A DNA stretch of 64,000 bases from Exiguobacterium sp. FSL W8-0210 (GCF_038006045.1 NZ_JBBOUK010000001.1:1467001-1531000), one strand, 5' to 3'. Counted from the first letter of the stretch, positions 24,781-33,311 are shown. Translations and numbers: made by a program. Notes: generated by a model not told the origin, from the sequence alone.

Positions 24781-25359
24781 ATGTTCAGATTACAAGTATC
24801 CGATCACGTATCGCTTCAATTGTTTGAACGGCACCATGCGGAAGGATTATTCGCCCTCGTCGATGCCAATCGCGCACATCTCCGCGAATGGCTCGGTTGG
24901 GTCGATGGTGCAACAGAGGCAAGTACATATCAGGAGATCGTCATTCCAGCATGGCTGCAACAGTTCGCCGATGGCAACGGCTTTACGTGTGGCATCTATC
25001 TTCAGGACGAGCTCGTCGGAACGATTAGTTTACATGAGATTAATCGGCATCTCGGGCAAACGTCGATCGGCTATTATTTAGGAGAAAGGGGACTACGAAA
25101 AGGCGTCATGACGGACGTCGTCCGGTTCGTCACGAACTATTGTTTCGAGACGCTCGACTTGAACCGTGTCGTCATCGAGTGTGCGACTGAAAACGTCCGA
25201 AGCAGACGAATTCCGGAACGACTCGGCTTCACGGAAGAAGGTATCTTACGGGACGCTGAAAAATTGTACGGGACGTATCACGACCTGCAGGTCTATGCGA
25301 TGTTACGACGGGACTGGACGAAAACGCAGGAGGTGGCCGCATGCGCATCGAGCAAATGA
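24781..25359 (+). CDS. RimJ/RimL-type GNAT acetyltransferase (YdaF-like)
   Basis: 192 aa, GAAAGGAGAGAGG before the ATG. Starts FRLQVSDHVSLQLFERHHAEGLFALVD, with HLREWLGWVD characteristic of YdaF/RimL. GERGLRKGVMTDVVRFVTNYCF is the acetyl-CoA loop, and NVRSRRIPERLGFTEEGILRDAE the closing motif, with Pro in RIPERLGF where Ala/Ser is more common. Probably acetylates an N-terminal amine of a protein. Overlaps the next gene by 19 bp. Confidence 0.88.
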   Translation: MFRLQVSDHVSLQLFERHHAEGLFALVDANRAHLREWLGWVDGATEASTYQEIVIPAWLQQFADGNGFTCGIYLQDELVGTISLHEINRHLGQTSIGYYLGERGLRKGVMTDVVRFVTNYCFETLDLNRVVIECATENVRSRRIPERLGFTEEGILRDAEKLYGTYHDLQVYAMLRRDWTKTQEVAACASSK

Positions 25360-25817
25360 GTCAAGCGACGTATGACGCTTACTTACCGGTCGCAATAGAG
25401 GAGTATGCGGCAGAGAAGTGTCGTGCTGGTACGTGGTCAGAAAACGAATCGCTCGAGAAGGCGACAGAAGAATTCGCAACATTGTTGCCAGAAGGTCTGA
25501 AGACGAAGGATCACTATTTATTTACGTTTCGTGACGAGACAGGGAACGACCTTGGAATGGTCTGGGTCCATGTGACAGAAGAATCACGCGGACGTTGCGC
25601 GTTCATCTTCGACGTCAAGATTACGTCCGATAAACAGAACCAGGGCTACGGCAAGGAAGCGCTCCGCTTACTGGAAGTAATGTTGAAGCGGATGAACGTC
25701 AAGAAGATTTCGTTACACGTCTTCGCGCATAACGAACGAGCGATTCATGTCTATGACTCGCTTGGATACGAAAAAACGGATTATTATATGTCGAAACGTC
25801 TCGATGACAGCCATTAA
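25341..25817 (+). CDS. GNAT acetyltransferase
   Basis: 158 aa. The start is inside the previous gene (19-bp overlap) with AGGAGGTGGCCGC upstream, so the two are translationally coupled. Motifs: FDVKITSDKQNQGYGKEALRLLE (acetyl-CoA loop) and VFAHNERAIHVYDSLGYEKTDYYMSKRL (closing segment). Related to acetyltransferases of the MarR-linked or TetR-linked groups; substrate unknown. Confidence 0.87.
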   Translation: MRIEQMSQATYDAYLPVAIEEYAAEKCRAGTWSENESLEKATEEFATLLPEGLKTKDHYLFTFRDETGNDLGMVWVHVTEESRGRCAFIFDVKITSDKQNQGYGKEALRLLEVMLKRMNVKKISLHVFAHNERAIHVYDSLGYEKTDYYMSKRLDDSH

Positions 25818-25853
25818 AAAGCTTCCTCTTGCGCAAGCAGGAGGAAGCTTTTT
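25816..25853. terminator. Bidirectional intrinsic terminator
   Basis: AAAAAGCTTCCTC and GAGGAAGCTTTTT form a 13-bp stem between the convergent GNAT and C45-hydrolase genes. Confidence 0.9.
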
Positions 25854-25856
25854 CGT

Positions 25857-26909
25857 TTAACGCCACGTCTGTAAGGTATTCGCGAACTGGATGTTCGTCT
25901 CCAGTTCTCCCGTAATCTCGCTTGCTGTGAAGTCATTGCCAGCGAGCCAGTCGGCAAAGTCGAATGTGACCGGTTCCTGATCACCACCAAGCGCGAACCA
26001 GACCTTCAACTCTTCCGGGAAGTAGGCAGACGTATGAATCGTTCCCGCCCACTGGGCATATAAATCAGCGAAGACGCCTTTATCGGTATCGTTGAGTAGT
26101 CGGAAAGCGGACTCCGCATCTTGAATCATGTGTTGATGGGTCTTCAACTCCATCATCCGACGTTTCGAGTCATCCAGATGATAGCGGTTTTCGTGTTGCA
26201 GCAAATCGAAGTGATTGGTGCACATGTTCGATTCCCGCACTTGGACGTCGCGTGCCGTCGCCTCGATGACGAACGAACGCGCCGATTTATCGTGGACGAC
26301 ATACGTGAACGATCCGCGATGCGGAATCTCCTTGACGAGTGAGATCGCGTCGTCGACCGACGTACACATCTCGAGGATGATCCGCCCGATCATGAAGCTG
26401 ACGAACCCGTCGCCCGGACGCCGACGGTTGATGAAGTTATAGCCCATCGCAAGCCCATGTTCATTCATCCCGTCCATCCGTCCTGTCACCCGTGAAGCGG
26501 GACCGATGATCGCGGATCCGCCATCGTTCGGTTGAAAGACGGAAAATCGACCATCGTATGTCATCGGATGGTAATCATAGTTGCGGACGAGGAAATTATC
26601 ACCTGTCATGATCGAACAACCGCTTTTCGGTCCTTCGACCCGGTAATGCCCGAAATGCAGTAACGTATCCGGCAGTGACAGTTCAAGTTCGTCTTGGAGT
26701 CCGAGTAGCTCGTCCCAAATATGCGGGGCGTAGCGGAGGAACATCTCCTTCGTCTCGACCGGATCGACTTGAAAGCGCGGAACACGGATCTTCCAGTTGT
26801 CCTCCCGGTTATGGAGCAACTGGTTTCGTTTGACGTAACGCCCTTGTTCGCGACCGAACTCATAATGACTGCCGCGGAATTGTGTGATCTCATTGGCTAC
26901 ACGTTGCAT
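25857..26909 (-). CDS. C45-family Ntn hydrolase (acyl-CoA:6-APA acyltransferase-like)
   Basis: 350 aa from ATG 26909, which has AAAGGA 8 nt upstream; in-frame starts at 26918 and 26996 are possible. The likely nucleophile is Cys98 in GPKSGCSIMTG, the G-C cleavage site of C45 peptidases, followed by LVRNYDYHP (typical N-Y/F-D) and GMNEHGLAMGYNF. Such proteins self-cleave before Cys and act on amide bonds of acylated small molecules. The Bacillus relatives have no settled substrate. Single-gene unit, cytoplasmic. Confidence 0.82.
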   Translation of the reverse strand: MQRVANEITQFRGSHYEFGREQGRYVKRNQLLHNREDNWKIRVPRFQVDPVETKEMFLRYAPHIWDELLGLQDELELSLPDTLLHFGHYRVEGPKSGCSIMTGDNFLVRNYDYHPMTYDGRFSVFQPNDGGSAIIGPASRVTGRMDGMNEHGLAMGYNFINRRRPGDGFVSFMIGRIILEMCTSVDDAISLVKEIPHRGSFTYVVHDKSARSFVIEATARDVQVRESNMCTNHFDLLQHENRYHLDDSKRRMMELKTHQHMIQDAESAFRLLNDTDKGVFADLYAQWAGTIHTSAYFPEELKVWFALGGDQEPVTFDFADWLAGNDFTASEITGELETNIQFANTLQTWR

Positions 26910-27024
26910 ACGATTCATCCTTTCTTCAACTGCTGTATGCTGATTATATCGAACGCGAGGGAGAATGTCGTATGGCAAGTCTTTACTTAAGCACATCTAA
27001 AGTATGGGAATATTGAAAAAATAG

Positions 27025-27051
27025 TCAACTTTTTCATTCTTAAACCGATAA
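27025..27051 (+). promoter_or_regulatory. Sigma-D-like promoter of the MCP gene
   Basis: TCAA (27025-27028), 15-bp spacer, ACCGATAA (27044-27051). This is one base off the motility sigma-factor -10 GCCGATAA with the correct spacing, and lies 20 bp before the chemoreceptor start. Confidence 0.7.
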
Positions 27052-27071
27052 CAAAAACGGGAGGGGATGGA

Positions 27072-28778
27072 ATGAAACATATGTCAGTCAGACGGAAGAT
27101 ACAAGCTTTGATCGCAACAGCCGTCGTTGCGATGCTTTTGATTGCGGGAGCAGGACTCTATTTCTTGAATCAGATGTCGAATGCTTCCCGAGCGATGTAT
27201 CAGCAAAACTTAATACCGATCCAGGAAGTAGCTCAAATCCGGATCGATACACGCGCGCTCGATTCGTTTTTAGTCGAGATGATGTTAGCGAAGGACGAGA
27301 CGCGGGTCACGGAACTGCAAGCTGAGATCGATACGCGTCAGGCGCAGATTCGTTCGTCGGTCACGAAGGTCGAAAAAACAGGGCATTTCGATGCCAAAGA
27401 AAAGAAACAGCTCGAAGAATTAAAGGATAATGTCCTCGCCTATGATAATTCGATGACGATCGTCCAGGATGCGGCGACGCGCAACGAAACCGAAGAAGCC
27501 TATACGGCATACACGCAAGGTCTGGAACAAGTCCGGGATAACGTCGCGGATTCTGCGAAGTCGTTGATGGCTTCGATGACGAAGCAAGCGAAGATGCTTG
27601 ACGCTCAGAATCAAGCAGAAAAACAAACGGCCTTTTACTTAATGCTCGGCATTTTTCTACTCGCGGTCCTCTTGTTTGCAGGACTTGCAATGTACATTAC
27701 ACGTCTCATCACGCGTCCGATTCGTCAATTGCAGGGATGGATGGATCAATCAGGGAACGGGGACTTGACCGTCCGTGGAACATACGACTCAAAAGACGAG
27801 CTTGGACAGTTGACGACGTCCTTCAATGAAATGATTGCATCACAGCAACAAGTCGTGCTTGAACTAACCGGTACGGCTGACCGTGTCGCTGTTGCATCGG
27901 ACGAGTTGAGCGTCAACGCCGAATCGACGACGAAAGCAACGGAAATGGTCGCCGTGACGATGGAAGAGATGGCAAGCGGTGCTAGTCAACAATTGCATCA
28001 AGTATCGGATGCTTCACGGACGATCGAAGAGTTGACGACCTCGGTCCGTTACGTCGCCGGTAATGCCCAACAAATGACGGAACGCACTGCGGATGCGATG
28101 GAAAAAGTCGCTCTCGGTGGTCAAGTCGTCGGAACACTCGGTACCCAAATGGGACGGATTCAAGAAGATGTTTCTCGACTGAGCCACGTCATTGACGGTC
28201 TTGGTAACCGATCGCAGGAAATCGGACAAATCACGGATTCGATTAAAGGTGTCGCGGCACAGACGAACTTGCTCGCATTAAACGCAGCAATCGAGGCAGC
28301 ACGCGCCGGTGAACAAGGGCGCGGATTCGCTGTCGTCGCAGCGGAGGTCAAGACGCTCGCGGAGCAGTCGGCGGTCTCGGCAAAACAGATTGAGTCGTTG
28401 ATTCGGGTCATTCAACAAGAGACGGAAGCATCGGTCGCTTCGATGGAGAAGGTTTCAACCGAGATGACGAGTGGGATTGCCGTCGCCGATCAAGCCGGTG
28501 CCTCATTCTCAGAAATCGAGACAGCGATCACCGACGTGACAGGGCACGTCGAAGAAGTGTCCGGCGCTGTTCAGGAAATGGCGGCAGCGAGCGAGCAGAT
28601 TGCCTCCGTCATGCGAACGATTCAAGCAGTGACGGAAGGGACTGCTGCCGGAACACAAAACATCTCCGCTTCGACCGAGGAGCAGATGGCGTCGATGGAA
28701 GAAATCTCATCCGCGTCGCAGTCACTCGCGACGATGGCGGATGATTTAAAACAAGTCACAGGCAGATTCACCGTGTAA
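27072..28778 (+). CDS. Methyl-accepting chemotaxis protein (4HB-HAMP-MA)
   Basis: 568 aa with GGGAGGGGATGGA upstream; an ATG three codons later is an alternative start. N-terminal membrane helix (about 12-33), an outer four-helix-bundle sensor (34-195), second membrane helix (about 192-214) followed by HAMP ([20 protein letters not shown]), then the cytoplasmic signalling domain with tip [26 protein letters not shown]. The methylated helices are Glu/Gln/Ser-rich. It reports an unknown chemical signal to CheA/CheW. Sigma-D-like promoter directly upstream; a terminator follows. Confidence 0.93.
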   Translation: MKHMSVRRKIQALIATAVVAMLLIAGAGLYFLNQMSNASRAMYQQNLIPIQEVAQIRIDTRALDSFLVEMMLAKDETRVTELQAEIDTRQAQIRSSVTKVEKTGHFDAKEKKQLEELKDNVLAYDNSMTIVQDAATRNETEEAYTAYTQGLEQVRDNVADSAKSLMASMTKQAKMLDAQNQAEKQTAFYLMLGIFLLAVLLFAGLAMYITRLITRPIRQLQGWMDQSGNGDLTVRGTYDSKDELGQLTTSFNEMIASQQQVVLELTGTADRVAVASDELSVNAESTTKATEMVAVTMEEMASGASQQLHQVSDASRTIEELTTSVRYVAGNAQQMTERTADAMEKVALGGQVVGTLGTQMGRIQEDVSRLSHVIDGLGNRSQEIGQITDSIKGVAAQTNLLALNAAIEAARAGEQGRGFAVVAAEVKTLAEQSAVSAKQIESLIRVIQQETEASVASMEKVSTEMTSGIAVADQAGASFSEIETAITDVTGHVEEVSGAVQEMAAASEQIASVMRTIQAVTEGTAAGTQNISASTEEQMASMEEISSASQSLATMADDLKQVTGRFTV

Positions 28779-28787
28779 GATATTGAA

Positions 28788-28824
28788 CGACGACCATGAG
28801 GTAATTCATCATGGTCGTTTTTTT
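28788..28824 (+). terminator. Intrinsic terminator
   Basis: ACGACCATGA and TCATGGTCGT form a 10-bp stem followed by seven T residues. Confidence 0.85.
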
Positions 28825-28918
28825 ATTTGTGGTAATGAATGGAAAACAAGCAGGGGAGTAAGCGTGTGGCGTCGTATGTACAGGTTAAGTAAGAATGATA
28901 CAAAGCAGCAGATAGATG

Positions 28919-29422
28919 TTATGAAAGTGATTGAAGAAATTGTTTGACAGCACGACGGGACGTCAGATGGATGACTTGTTTATCGGACGTCGCTGTAAGC
29001 GTTGAAAGAATACTCGGTCGCTTATCGATCGGGAAACGCCAAATCCATTTCAGAAAATCGAACGATAGTTTCTCGGGACAGCCTGCCGCCATATCCGGTC
29101 GACCGGTCTTGCGATAGCGCCATGTCCTTTTCAATGCCCGGTACAGACAGAGTGTCCGTGGTAGGTCAAGGAAGATGATCGTATCGGCGGCATCAATTCG
29201 TAAATCAAGCGTTCCACCGTAATTACCGTCGATGATCCACGTGTCGCGCGTTATAAGTGTTTGTTGAATCTGGCGTTGTTCCTCAAGCGAAACTGCTTCC
29301 CAGTTCGGACGCCATAATAAGCTGTCGAGGTGATCAACGGGATAGCTGAGTTTTTTGCCCATCTCGCGGGCAAGCGTCGATTTACCGGATCCGCCGGAAC
29401 CAATCAAGATGATTTTTCGCAT
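28919..29422 (-). CDS. P-loop kinase-like protein (FlaR/topology-modulation family)
   Basis: 167 aa from ATG 29422, which follows AGGAGGTGTTGT; the longer in-frame start at 29446 is before the ribosome site. Walker A GSGGSGKST at residues 7-15, then DSLLWRPNWEAV, WIIDGNYGGTLDLRI (the NMP-like lid region) and IIFLDLPRTLCLYR. This is the pattern of the adenylate-kinase-like group often annotated as DNA topology modulation protein FlaR. The substrate is probably a nucleotide or small metabolite; the historic name is not proof of function. Confidence 0.8.
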   Translation of the reverse strand: MRKIILIGSGGSGKSTLAREMGKKLSYPVDHLDSLLWRPNWEAVSLEEQRQIQQTLITRDTWIIDGNYGGTLDLRIDAADTIIFLDLPRTLCLYRALKRTWRYRKTGRPDMAAGCPEKLSFDFLKWIWRFPIDKRPSILSTLTATSDKQVIHLTSRRAVKQFLQSLS

Positions 29423-29503
29423 ACAACACCTCCTATTTTTTGTCATAGGAATTGATCATAACATGGTTTTCTAGTCGAGGATAGAACGAAAGGAGTGAAT
29501 GAG

Positions 29504-29926
29504 ATGGTACCAAATTTCATAATCGAAGGGATGACGATCGTTTTTACACTACTCGTAATCGGTTGCGGCGTGATATTCTTGCCGCAGCGATGGAAGCGGT
29601 ATGGCTTGATTTTACTTGGGTTGGTGGCAATCGGGTGCAGTTCCTTTTGGTACATCCGACCGACGCTCGTCAATCAACAGATTGCTGAGGATGAGAAATT
29701 GCTTAAGATAGAACTAGCACGTCGATTCCCGGATGAAGTCTACACTACAAAAACACAAAAATTTTCGTATGAGTCTTCGGCGAATCCGGCTTCAATCGAA
29801 GTCGAATTTGCAAATGAACCTGACGTAACTTATTTTTTAGATATGGATGGGAACCGGATTAGGCTTTCAAGTTTTATCTTTAAAAACGGAGGATTTCCAC
29901 AGGATTTACAGCATGAATTCAAATGA
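29504..29926 (+). CDS. Hypothetical membrane-anchored protein
   Basis: 140 aa from ATG 29504, 8 nt after AAAGGAG; a GTG at 29495 is in frame but overlaps that spacing. Two hydrophobic segments (about 8-28 and 34-54) are followed by a soluble ~80-residue C-terminal domain (ELARRFPDEVYTTKTQKF, VEFANEPDVTYFLDMDGN), like the DUF3139-type outside domains of small Bacillota proteins, though not a firm match. The transcript runs directly into the structured repeat at 29931. Confidence 0.55.
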   Translation: MVPNFIIEGMTIVFTLLVIGCGVIFLPQRWKRYGLILLGLVAIGCSSFWYIRPTLVNQQIAEDEKLLKIELARRFPDEVYTTKTQKFSYESSANPASIEVEFANEPDVTYFLDMDGNRIRLSSFIFKNGGFPQDLQHEFK

Positions 29927-29930
29927 AGAC

Positions 29931-30128
29931 GCTGACTCAAAAAAAGAATGACGCGTCTTTTCACGCCCTTTCCTCAGGAAAGCGGGCTTGTTCGTCTCTG
30001 ACAGCGCATAAATGCGCTTGTTCCTGTAGGAGTGGCGTGTGACGTGTCATTCTTTTTGTTACTAAATAAGGGAGGCAGATCATTATTCTGCCACCCTTAT
30101 CTTTGTAGAGACTGACTTTTGAGTCAGC
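29931..30128. repeat. Structured dispersed repeat, copy 1 (MITE-like)
   Basis: About 198 bp. Outer inverted repeat GCTGACTCAAAA / TTTTGAGTCAGC. Inner imperfect inverted repeat AAAGAATGACGCGTC / GACGTGTCATTCTTT around an 83-bp core. Then a hairpin TAAGGGAGGCAGA / TCTGCCACCCTTA. The same parts occur at 61967-62208, but there the core is the reverse complement. It lies between two convergent genes and ends with structures that can act as terminators. Confidence 0.8.
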
Positions 30129-30137
30129 CCCTTTTGA

Positions 30138-30884
30138 TTAAGTCGATTTCAAATTTTTCATAGCAGACATCGTCTTGACAGCGAAGAAGGCAATCAGACC
30201 AAATCCGACCTTGTTGATCAAGTCAGCGAAGTTATAGATCAATTCGCGGACGAGTTGTACCTCGATGCCGGGTGCAAACAAGGTGACCGCGTAACCGACC
30301 GGATAAATCGCCCATCCGATTAAGATGAACAAGCGCATCTGCAACAAGGCTTTACGAATCGGGGCAGGCTTATCTTCAGCGGCTTTCGTGACGTTCGTGA
30401 ACAAGAGATAAATGATATAAAACCATGCGATACAACCGACGACGTATGCCCAAAGACCGAGTTGCGTGAAGCCACCCGCTAGATTGATGGACGACTCTCC
30501 GATGTAACCACCGATGATCATGATGATGTCCGCGATGACGAGTTTCGTCAGAAGCGAACGCCCTTTCCCACCCTTTAGACCGAGTAACAGCGGAAACTTG
30601 ATCAGCAAGAGAGGCGTCGTCACGAGCCAATCGATGTAGCGGATTTCAGTCGGAAAACCATCGATCTCAGACAACAAACCCGATTCCCCTACAGCTTGCT
30701 TCATGAAATAGTAATGTATCGCAGCGACGAACGTGACGAGAGCAGCGACTGTTGCGGTCGAGCGGTATTCCGGGGCAAGGGAATTTCGTTCGACGAGAAA
30801 ATAGAGCGTACCGGCGGCCATTCCGACGAATCCGACCCAGAACATGTACTGGGTCGCAAGGACGAGAAGGTTAACGTCTTCCAT
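30138..30884 (-). CDS. Retinal-binding light-driven proton pump (Exiguobacterium rhodopsin)
   Basis: 248 aa, seven membrane helices. Key residues counted directly: His57, Asp85 (proton acceptor, in RYIDWLVTTPLLL), Lys96 (donor position, where most pumps have Asp/Glu), Asp221 and Lys225 (retinal Schiff base, in NKVGFGLIAFFAVK). This is the ESR arrangement known from Exiguobacterium sibiricum, which pumps protons outward under green light. It gives membrane energy without a respiratory chain. No carotenoid or retinal synthesis gene is in the window, so the chromophore must come from elsewhere. AAAAGGAG lies 10 nt before the ATG. Confidence 0.95.
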   Translation of the reverse strand: MEDVNLLVLATQYMFWVGFVGMAAGTLYFLVERNSLAPEYRSTATVAALVTFVAAIHYYFMKQAVGESGLLSEIDGFPTEIRYIDWLVTTPLLLIKFPLLLGLKGGKGRSLLTKLVIADIIMIIGGYIGESSINLAGGFTQLGLWAYVVGCIAWFYIIYLLFTNVTKAAEDKPAPIRKALLQMRLFILIGWAIYPVGYAVTLFAPGIEVQLVRELIYNFADLINKVGFGLIAFFAVKTMSAMKNLKST

Positions 30885-31035
30885 GTTGTTTCGACTCCTT
30901 TTCGTAAGTGGACACGACCTTTCATACTTTTATTTTACTGACGATACAAACTTCAGACACCACGTCGAAACGCTCTTGATGTGCAGTCTATCAACGGTTT
31001 GACAACATTTTGACACACTTGAGGAGGAGTGACGG

Positions 31036-31476
31036 ATGTCGATTAAACGAACGGATCATATCAGCCTGAACGTCTTGAATCTATAAGAAGCGATTTACTT
31101 TTTTTCACTTTGTGGTCTCGAAGTACGCGGACGTTGGGAGATGAAAGGAGAGTTACTCGATCGTTTATTGAATCTAGAGGGAGCGGAGACGGAGTGTGCT
31201 GCACTCGGATTACCAAGTGAACCGATATGGCTCGAACTCGTTCGGTTCAAACACCCGCGCGACACGGCTTCCGTAATCCAATCCGTCCATGCGATTGGAT
31301 TGCGTCATCTCTGTTTTGAAGTAACAGAACTCGCTGCGCTCGTCGAACGTTTAGCGGACAATGGATATCAGTCGATTGGCGACGTCGCGAATTACGAAAA
31401 TGAGTATCGCCTATGTTACGTAAGAGGACCAGAAGGCGTGATCATTGAGTTGGCAGAAAAAATCGGACCCGTCTAG
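31036..31476 (+). pseudogene. VOC/glyoxalase protein with an early nonsense codon
   Basis: GAGGAGG leads to an ATG at 31036 and the frame reads MSIKRTDHISLNVLNL, then TAA at 31084 (codon 17), then the rest of a VOC protein: EAIYFFSLCGLEVRGRW, LGLPSEPIWLELVRF, GLRHLCFEVTE and GPEGVIIELAEK. Family members have Glu or Gln at codon 17, so a single GAA/CAA-to-TAA change explains it. A restart at ATG 31141 would lack the first module and its metal ligand. Divergent from the rhodopsin gene. Confidence 0.75.
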
Positions 31477-31497
31477 ACAGGTCCGATGTATATTTTT
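31463..31497. terminator. Bidirectional intrinsic terminator
   Basis: TCGGACC and GGTCCGA stem around a 10-nt loop, with A-run left and TATTTTTA right, between the convergent VOC and flavoprotein genes. The stem overlaps the VOC stop codon. Confidence 0.65.
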
Positions 31498-32764
31498 AAG
31501 AACAACAGGAAGTCGATGATTGTGGCAGGGAAACTTTGCACACACCCGTCTCCGGTAATGATAACTTGACCTGCTTGGCACGTGCCTCGTCTCCGACAAG
31601 AAAAGCAACGACTGATCGAACTTGTTCATAACCGGCCGCAAGCAGGAAGGTCGGAGCACGACCGTAACTTTTTGCACCGACCAGATAAAGTCCGAAATCT
31701 GGATGACGTAACTCCGCTTCTCCATGTGGACGGACAGTTCCGCAACTATGAAGGTTCGGATCAATCAGAGGAGCAAGTATTCGACTACTCTCGGTGGCAG
31801 GGTCGATGTCAAGCCGTACTTCCTCGAGGAACGAAAAGTCGGGTCGACTTCCTGCGTTGACGATCAACTGATCGATGTGATGAAGGGACCGACCATCTTG
31901 AGCAGTGATGTCAAACGACTTCCCTTTCGATTCAATGGATCGGGTCTTGAAGCTGGAGTGAACCCTAATCTGATTTCGTTCAACGAGCTGACGGATACGC
32001 GAACCGAGTGCTCCGCGACCTTCCAATGCATCCTTGTCTTCTCCGCCGTAGGCTTGAACTGGGTCCGATTTGCGAAGAATCCAATGAATCTCCGTTTCAG
32101 GGTGTTGCTCTTTAATGGAAACGAGTTCAAGGAGCGAGTTCAAAGCCGAGTGCCCGCTACCGATGACAGCGACGGATTGATTAGCGAAAACAACAGTATC
32201 ACGTTTCGCATCTACGATCGAATACCGGACAGATAAGTTCTGCTCAATTTCGACTCGATGACCAGAACTGATTGCAGGGTTTGGTCGCCCGAGGACTCCA
32301 GACGCATCGATGACCGCGCGAGCGAGAATATGCTTACGACCATTCGGCGTATCTATGACTAATTCGAACGGCGTTACTTCACGTGAGGCATTTGTCATCT
32401 TGTCTAGACCTGCCCGTGATATTGAGAGAATCTCATGTTGGAAATGTAGAGAGGGAGCAATTTCCGGTAATGCAGCAAGTGGGGCAAGGTATTGTTTGAT
32501 CAATTCAGTTCCGGTCGGCACAGTATCGTTTGCTGGTGCAATCCAGTCCGTCAGCTCGAGCAAGTGACGTGCTGCGTCACTAATATTGTATTGCCACGTC
32601 GAAAACATCCGAACGTGTTCCCATTGTTTGATATGGTGGGCAATCGAAGGACCTTTCTCAAATAGTAAAAACGATTGACCTTCCACTACAAGTTGAGCTG
32701 CAGCTGCAAGACCGATCGGACCGGCACCGATGATGACGATGGGGTGGGAGGAAGCGTATGACAT
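31496..32764 (-). CDS. FAD/NAD(P)-dependent flavoprotein, ArsO-like, with Cys-rich tail
   Basis: 422 aa, AAAGGAGG upstream. FAD fold IVIIGAGPIGLAAAAQL at residue 9, NAD(P) fold VAVIGSGHSALNSLLEL near 195, and the segment QWEHVRMFSTWQYNISDAAR that, from memory, is conserved in flavoproteins of arsenic gene clusters (ArsO-like). The C-terminus ends in SSTSCCS, a vicinal cysteine pair suited to As(III) or thiol chemistry. It follows a Cys-rich MarR gene by 35 bp. Probably reduces or oxidises a thiol-reactive or arsenic compound; the substrate is not proven. Confidence 0.75.
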   Translation of the reverse strand: MSYASSHPIVIIGAGPIGLAAAAQLVVEGQSFLLFEKGPSIAHHIKQWEHVRMFSTWQYNISDAARHLLELTDWIAPANDTVPTGTELIKQYLAPLAALPEIAPSLHFQHEILSISRAGLDKMTNASREVTPFELVIDTPNGRKHILARAVIDASGVLGRPNPAISSGHRVEIEQNLSVRYSIVDAKRDTVVFANQSVAVIGSGHSALNSLLELVSIKEQHPETEIHWILRKSDPVQAYGGEDKDALEGRGALGSRIRQLVERNQIRVHSSFKTRSIESKGKSFDITAQDGRSLHHIDQLIVNAGSRPDFSFLEEVRLDIDPATESSRILAPLIDPNLHSCGTVRPHGEAELRHPDFGLYLVGAKSYGRAPTFLLAAGYEQVRSVVAFLVGDEARAKQVKLSLPETGVCKVSLPQSSTSCCS

Positions 32765-32799
32765 GAATAAAACCTCCTTTTATTTGTAAGTTGCAAGTA

Positions 32800-33246
32800 T
32801 TAGAGACATGGTTTACAGCAGACGTCACTCTCGCCCATCTTCGTGTTCAGCAAGTCGATTGCCTGGAGGACATGTGCTTTTTCGAACGAAGTCATTGATG
32901 AGAAGATGGAATCAAGATACGTGTTCATCTCTTCGTCAATGGCTTGAGCAACACGCAATCCTTTCTCGGACAGGCGAAGTAGGTGAATTCGCCGATCGTT
33001 GATCGCGGGACGCTTTACGAGTAGATCCCGCTTAATCAATGTTTGCACTTGTCGGCTGAACGTAGTGATATCAAGATCGAGTTGGTCCGCAATTTCTTGC
33101 ATTGCGGAGTCAGGGTGTTTGGCAACATGATACAGCAGATGGCTTTGAACGAGAGAAATTTCTTCTTCTAGGACGGCGCAACAATTCTTATTCAATAATC
33201 CGAAGCGCCGGGTGAACGTTTGAAATAGTTCACGAGTTTCATTCAT
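32800..33246 (-). CDS. MarR-family regulator with vicinal cysteines
   Basis: 148 aa, AAGGGAGAGC before the ATG. Winged helix: SHLLYHVAKHPDSAMQEIADQLDLDITTFSRQVQTLIKRDL, wing INDRRIHLLRLSEKG. Five cysteines in two clusters: Cys22-Cys23 (NKNCCAV) and Cys143-Cys144-x-x-Cys147 at the very end (DVCCKPCL). Such pairs could bind As(III), other metals or electrophiles and release DNA. It is the first gene of an operon with the flavoprotein. Its promoter (33283-33311) carries overlapping TTGCAA repeats that may be its operator. Confidence 0.85.
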   Translation of the reverse strand: MNETRELFQTFTRRFGLLNKNCCAVLEEEISLVQSHLLYHVAKHPDSAMQEIADQLDLDITTFSRQVQTLIKRDLLVKRPAINDRRIHLLRLSEKGLRVAQAIDEEMNTYLDSIFSSMTSFEKAHVLQAIDLLNTKMGESDVCCKPCL

Positions 33247-33282
33247 GTATAGCTCTCCCTTCGTTATTTTGCTTATGAATCA

Positions 33283-33311
33283 GTTATACGATATAAACTT
33301 GCAAATTGCAA
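33283..33311 (-). promoter_or_regulatory. Promoter of the MarR-flavoprotein operon with repeated TTGCAA
   Basis: Minus-strand -35 TTGCAA (33306-33311), 17-bp spacer, -10 TATAAC (33283-33288). A second TTGCAA (33299-33304) lies just inside the spacer, giving an imperfect palindrome over the -35 that could be the MarR operator. The divergent GNAT gene starts 55 bp away and could share the control. Confidence 0.6.

Noticed and set aside
31724-32236. 170-codon open frame antisense to the flavoprotein gene
   Set aside because: No ribosome site, no recognisable protein pattern, and the opposite strand carries clear FAD/NAD(P) motifs; an ordinary shadow frame.
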